Source: a virus
DNA length: 40,143 nt
Virus record (IMG/VR): IMGVR_UViG_3300009314_000349
Location: 1-40,143 of that record
Strand: one strand, 5' to 3'
Made by a program: the position numbers and the translations under genes. Numbering within the stretch: position 1 is the stretch's first letter; each line of letters opens with the position of its first letter. Below, piece by piece: positions 39,709-40,143 of the stretch. The notes beneath the pieces are model-generated. The model did not search any database. It was not told the origin of the DNA and was given only the letters and a program-made list of their open reading frames with translations.

Positions 39709-40143
39709 ACATATTTTTAATCTGAACTGGTGTATTTGGATCATATATGGTATATCTCAAATAGTCAGTTATAACATTTTTTAGACATGAGAATCCAGTT
39801 CTCTGTGACGCTGATTCTATGATCCGTTTGTTTGTATCATACACGCCACTTTCCAATCTAACATCTTTATCATATATATCATTCATTGATCCAGTTAATT
39901 TCCATTTGATTTCGATGAGATTGTATATGAACGACGCTGATGTTTTCTTTACTCTAAATTTTGTATAGTCTTTTTCTGATATTTCAATTACAGAATCACC
40001 AGTATAATCATTAATTCTCACTGCTATATATCTCGAAATGCTGCCAATCTTATAATCATCTTCTGTTAATATTGGTTGCTGTGGTGTTAATAGTGATTTT
40101 TTAGGAAATGCATGTTGGACTATTTTATCATATAACAAAGACG
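39704..40143 (-). CDS. Unknown phage protein, 5' end cut by the window edge
   Basis: The frame is open to the right edge, and the first in-frame start codon near it is only a TTG (40138), so the true start probably lies outside. Visible are KIVQHAFPKKSLLTPQQPILTEDDYKIGSISRYIAVR and SASFIYNLIEIKWKLTG. I recall the pattern HAFP...P..TEDDY..G...RY from uncharacterised proteins of large myoviruses. Its function is not known to me. Confidence 0.68.
   Translation of the reverse strand, partial: SLLYDKIVQHAFPKKSLLTPQQPILTEDDYKIGSISRYIAVRINDYTGDSVIEISEKDYTKFRVKKTSASFIYNLIEIKWKLTGSMNDIYDKDVRLESGVYDTNKRIIESASQRTGFSCLKNVITDYLRYTIYDPNTPVQIKNMF

Noticed and set aside
1-40143. tRNA genes and an integrase with attachment sites
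   Set aside because: I looked for cloverleaf sequences and integrase motifs in the gaps and found none. Gaps are short, and the gene set is that of a lytic phage.

Overview
The window is an AT-rich stretch of a large tailed-phage genome, distantly T4-like, and every gene I can support lies on the minus strand, so transcription runs from the right edge to the left. The replication proteins identify it: a gp32-type single-strand binding protein, a UvsX/RecA recombinase, a FEN-type 5'-3' exonuclease, a DnaB/gp41-type helicase, a family B DNA polymerase (gp43-type), sliding clamp (gp45), clamp loader (gp44 and gp62) and a B12-dependent ribonucleotide reductase (NrdJ). A Bacteroidota (perhaps flavobacterial) host is suggested by weak evidence. 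Most starts have an A/T-rich AAATTATG context without a Shine-Dalgarno, and three intergenic gaps carry TTTG/CTTG-N19-20-TAnnTTnn elements. A few genes (NrdJ, the zinc-ribbon protein, gp32) do have strong AGGAG-type sites.

Layout from right to left. 40143-34100: an unknown partial gene, a divergent family A polymerase-like protein, two unknown genes, gp32, RecA. 34188-31779: exonuclease (with a broken 5' end) and helicase. 31757-26370: NrdJ cut into three genes by two split inteins, with a nuclease-type homing endonuclease gene in each break. 26365-22510: unknown gene, DNA polymerase B cut in two at motif C, SAM methyltransferase. 22503-17374: acyltransferase-like gene, two related SPPY-type methyltransferases, small unknown genes, sliding clamp. 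17358-15137: clamp loader large subunit cut by an atypically split intein, zinc-ribbon protein, clamp loader small subunit. 15140-11095: RecB/Cas4-like nuclease, DNA methyltransferase, SLOG protein, radical SAM protein. 11087-1: five or six glycosyltransferases, an SNase-like protein, a DUF3310 protein, a DegT aminotransferase, an RmlD-like reductase, a HAD phosphatase, a jelly-roll-like protein and many small phage genes. This last part is a glycan cassette that probably modifies virion, host surface or DNA.

The outstanding feature is how often the replication genes are fractured, and where. Five separate interruptions fall on active-site codons: the NrdJ thiyl-radical Cys (NP|C), the NrdJ APTG|T loop, the gp44 P-loop (GKAGTGK|T), the Pol B motif C (YIDT|DS), and the exonuclease metal-site motif (VDGL|NL). 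The first three are split inteins whose exteins rejoin perfectly on paper. The other two are not inteins: each is a 6-base insertion that starts with an in-frame stop codon (TAGATG, TAACTC). Removing the six bases restores the family consensus exactly. The polymerase probably works as two subunits made by stop-start reinitiation. The exonuclease is either dead, truncated, or rescued by a +6 ribosomal hop from CUU to CUC over UAA; a perfect 11-bp hairpin sits immediately upstream.
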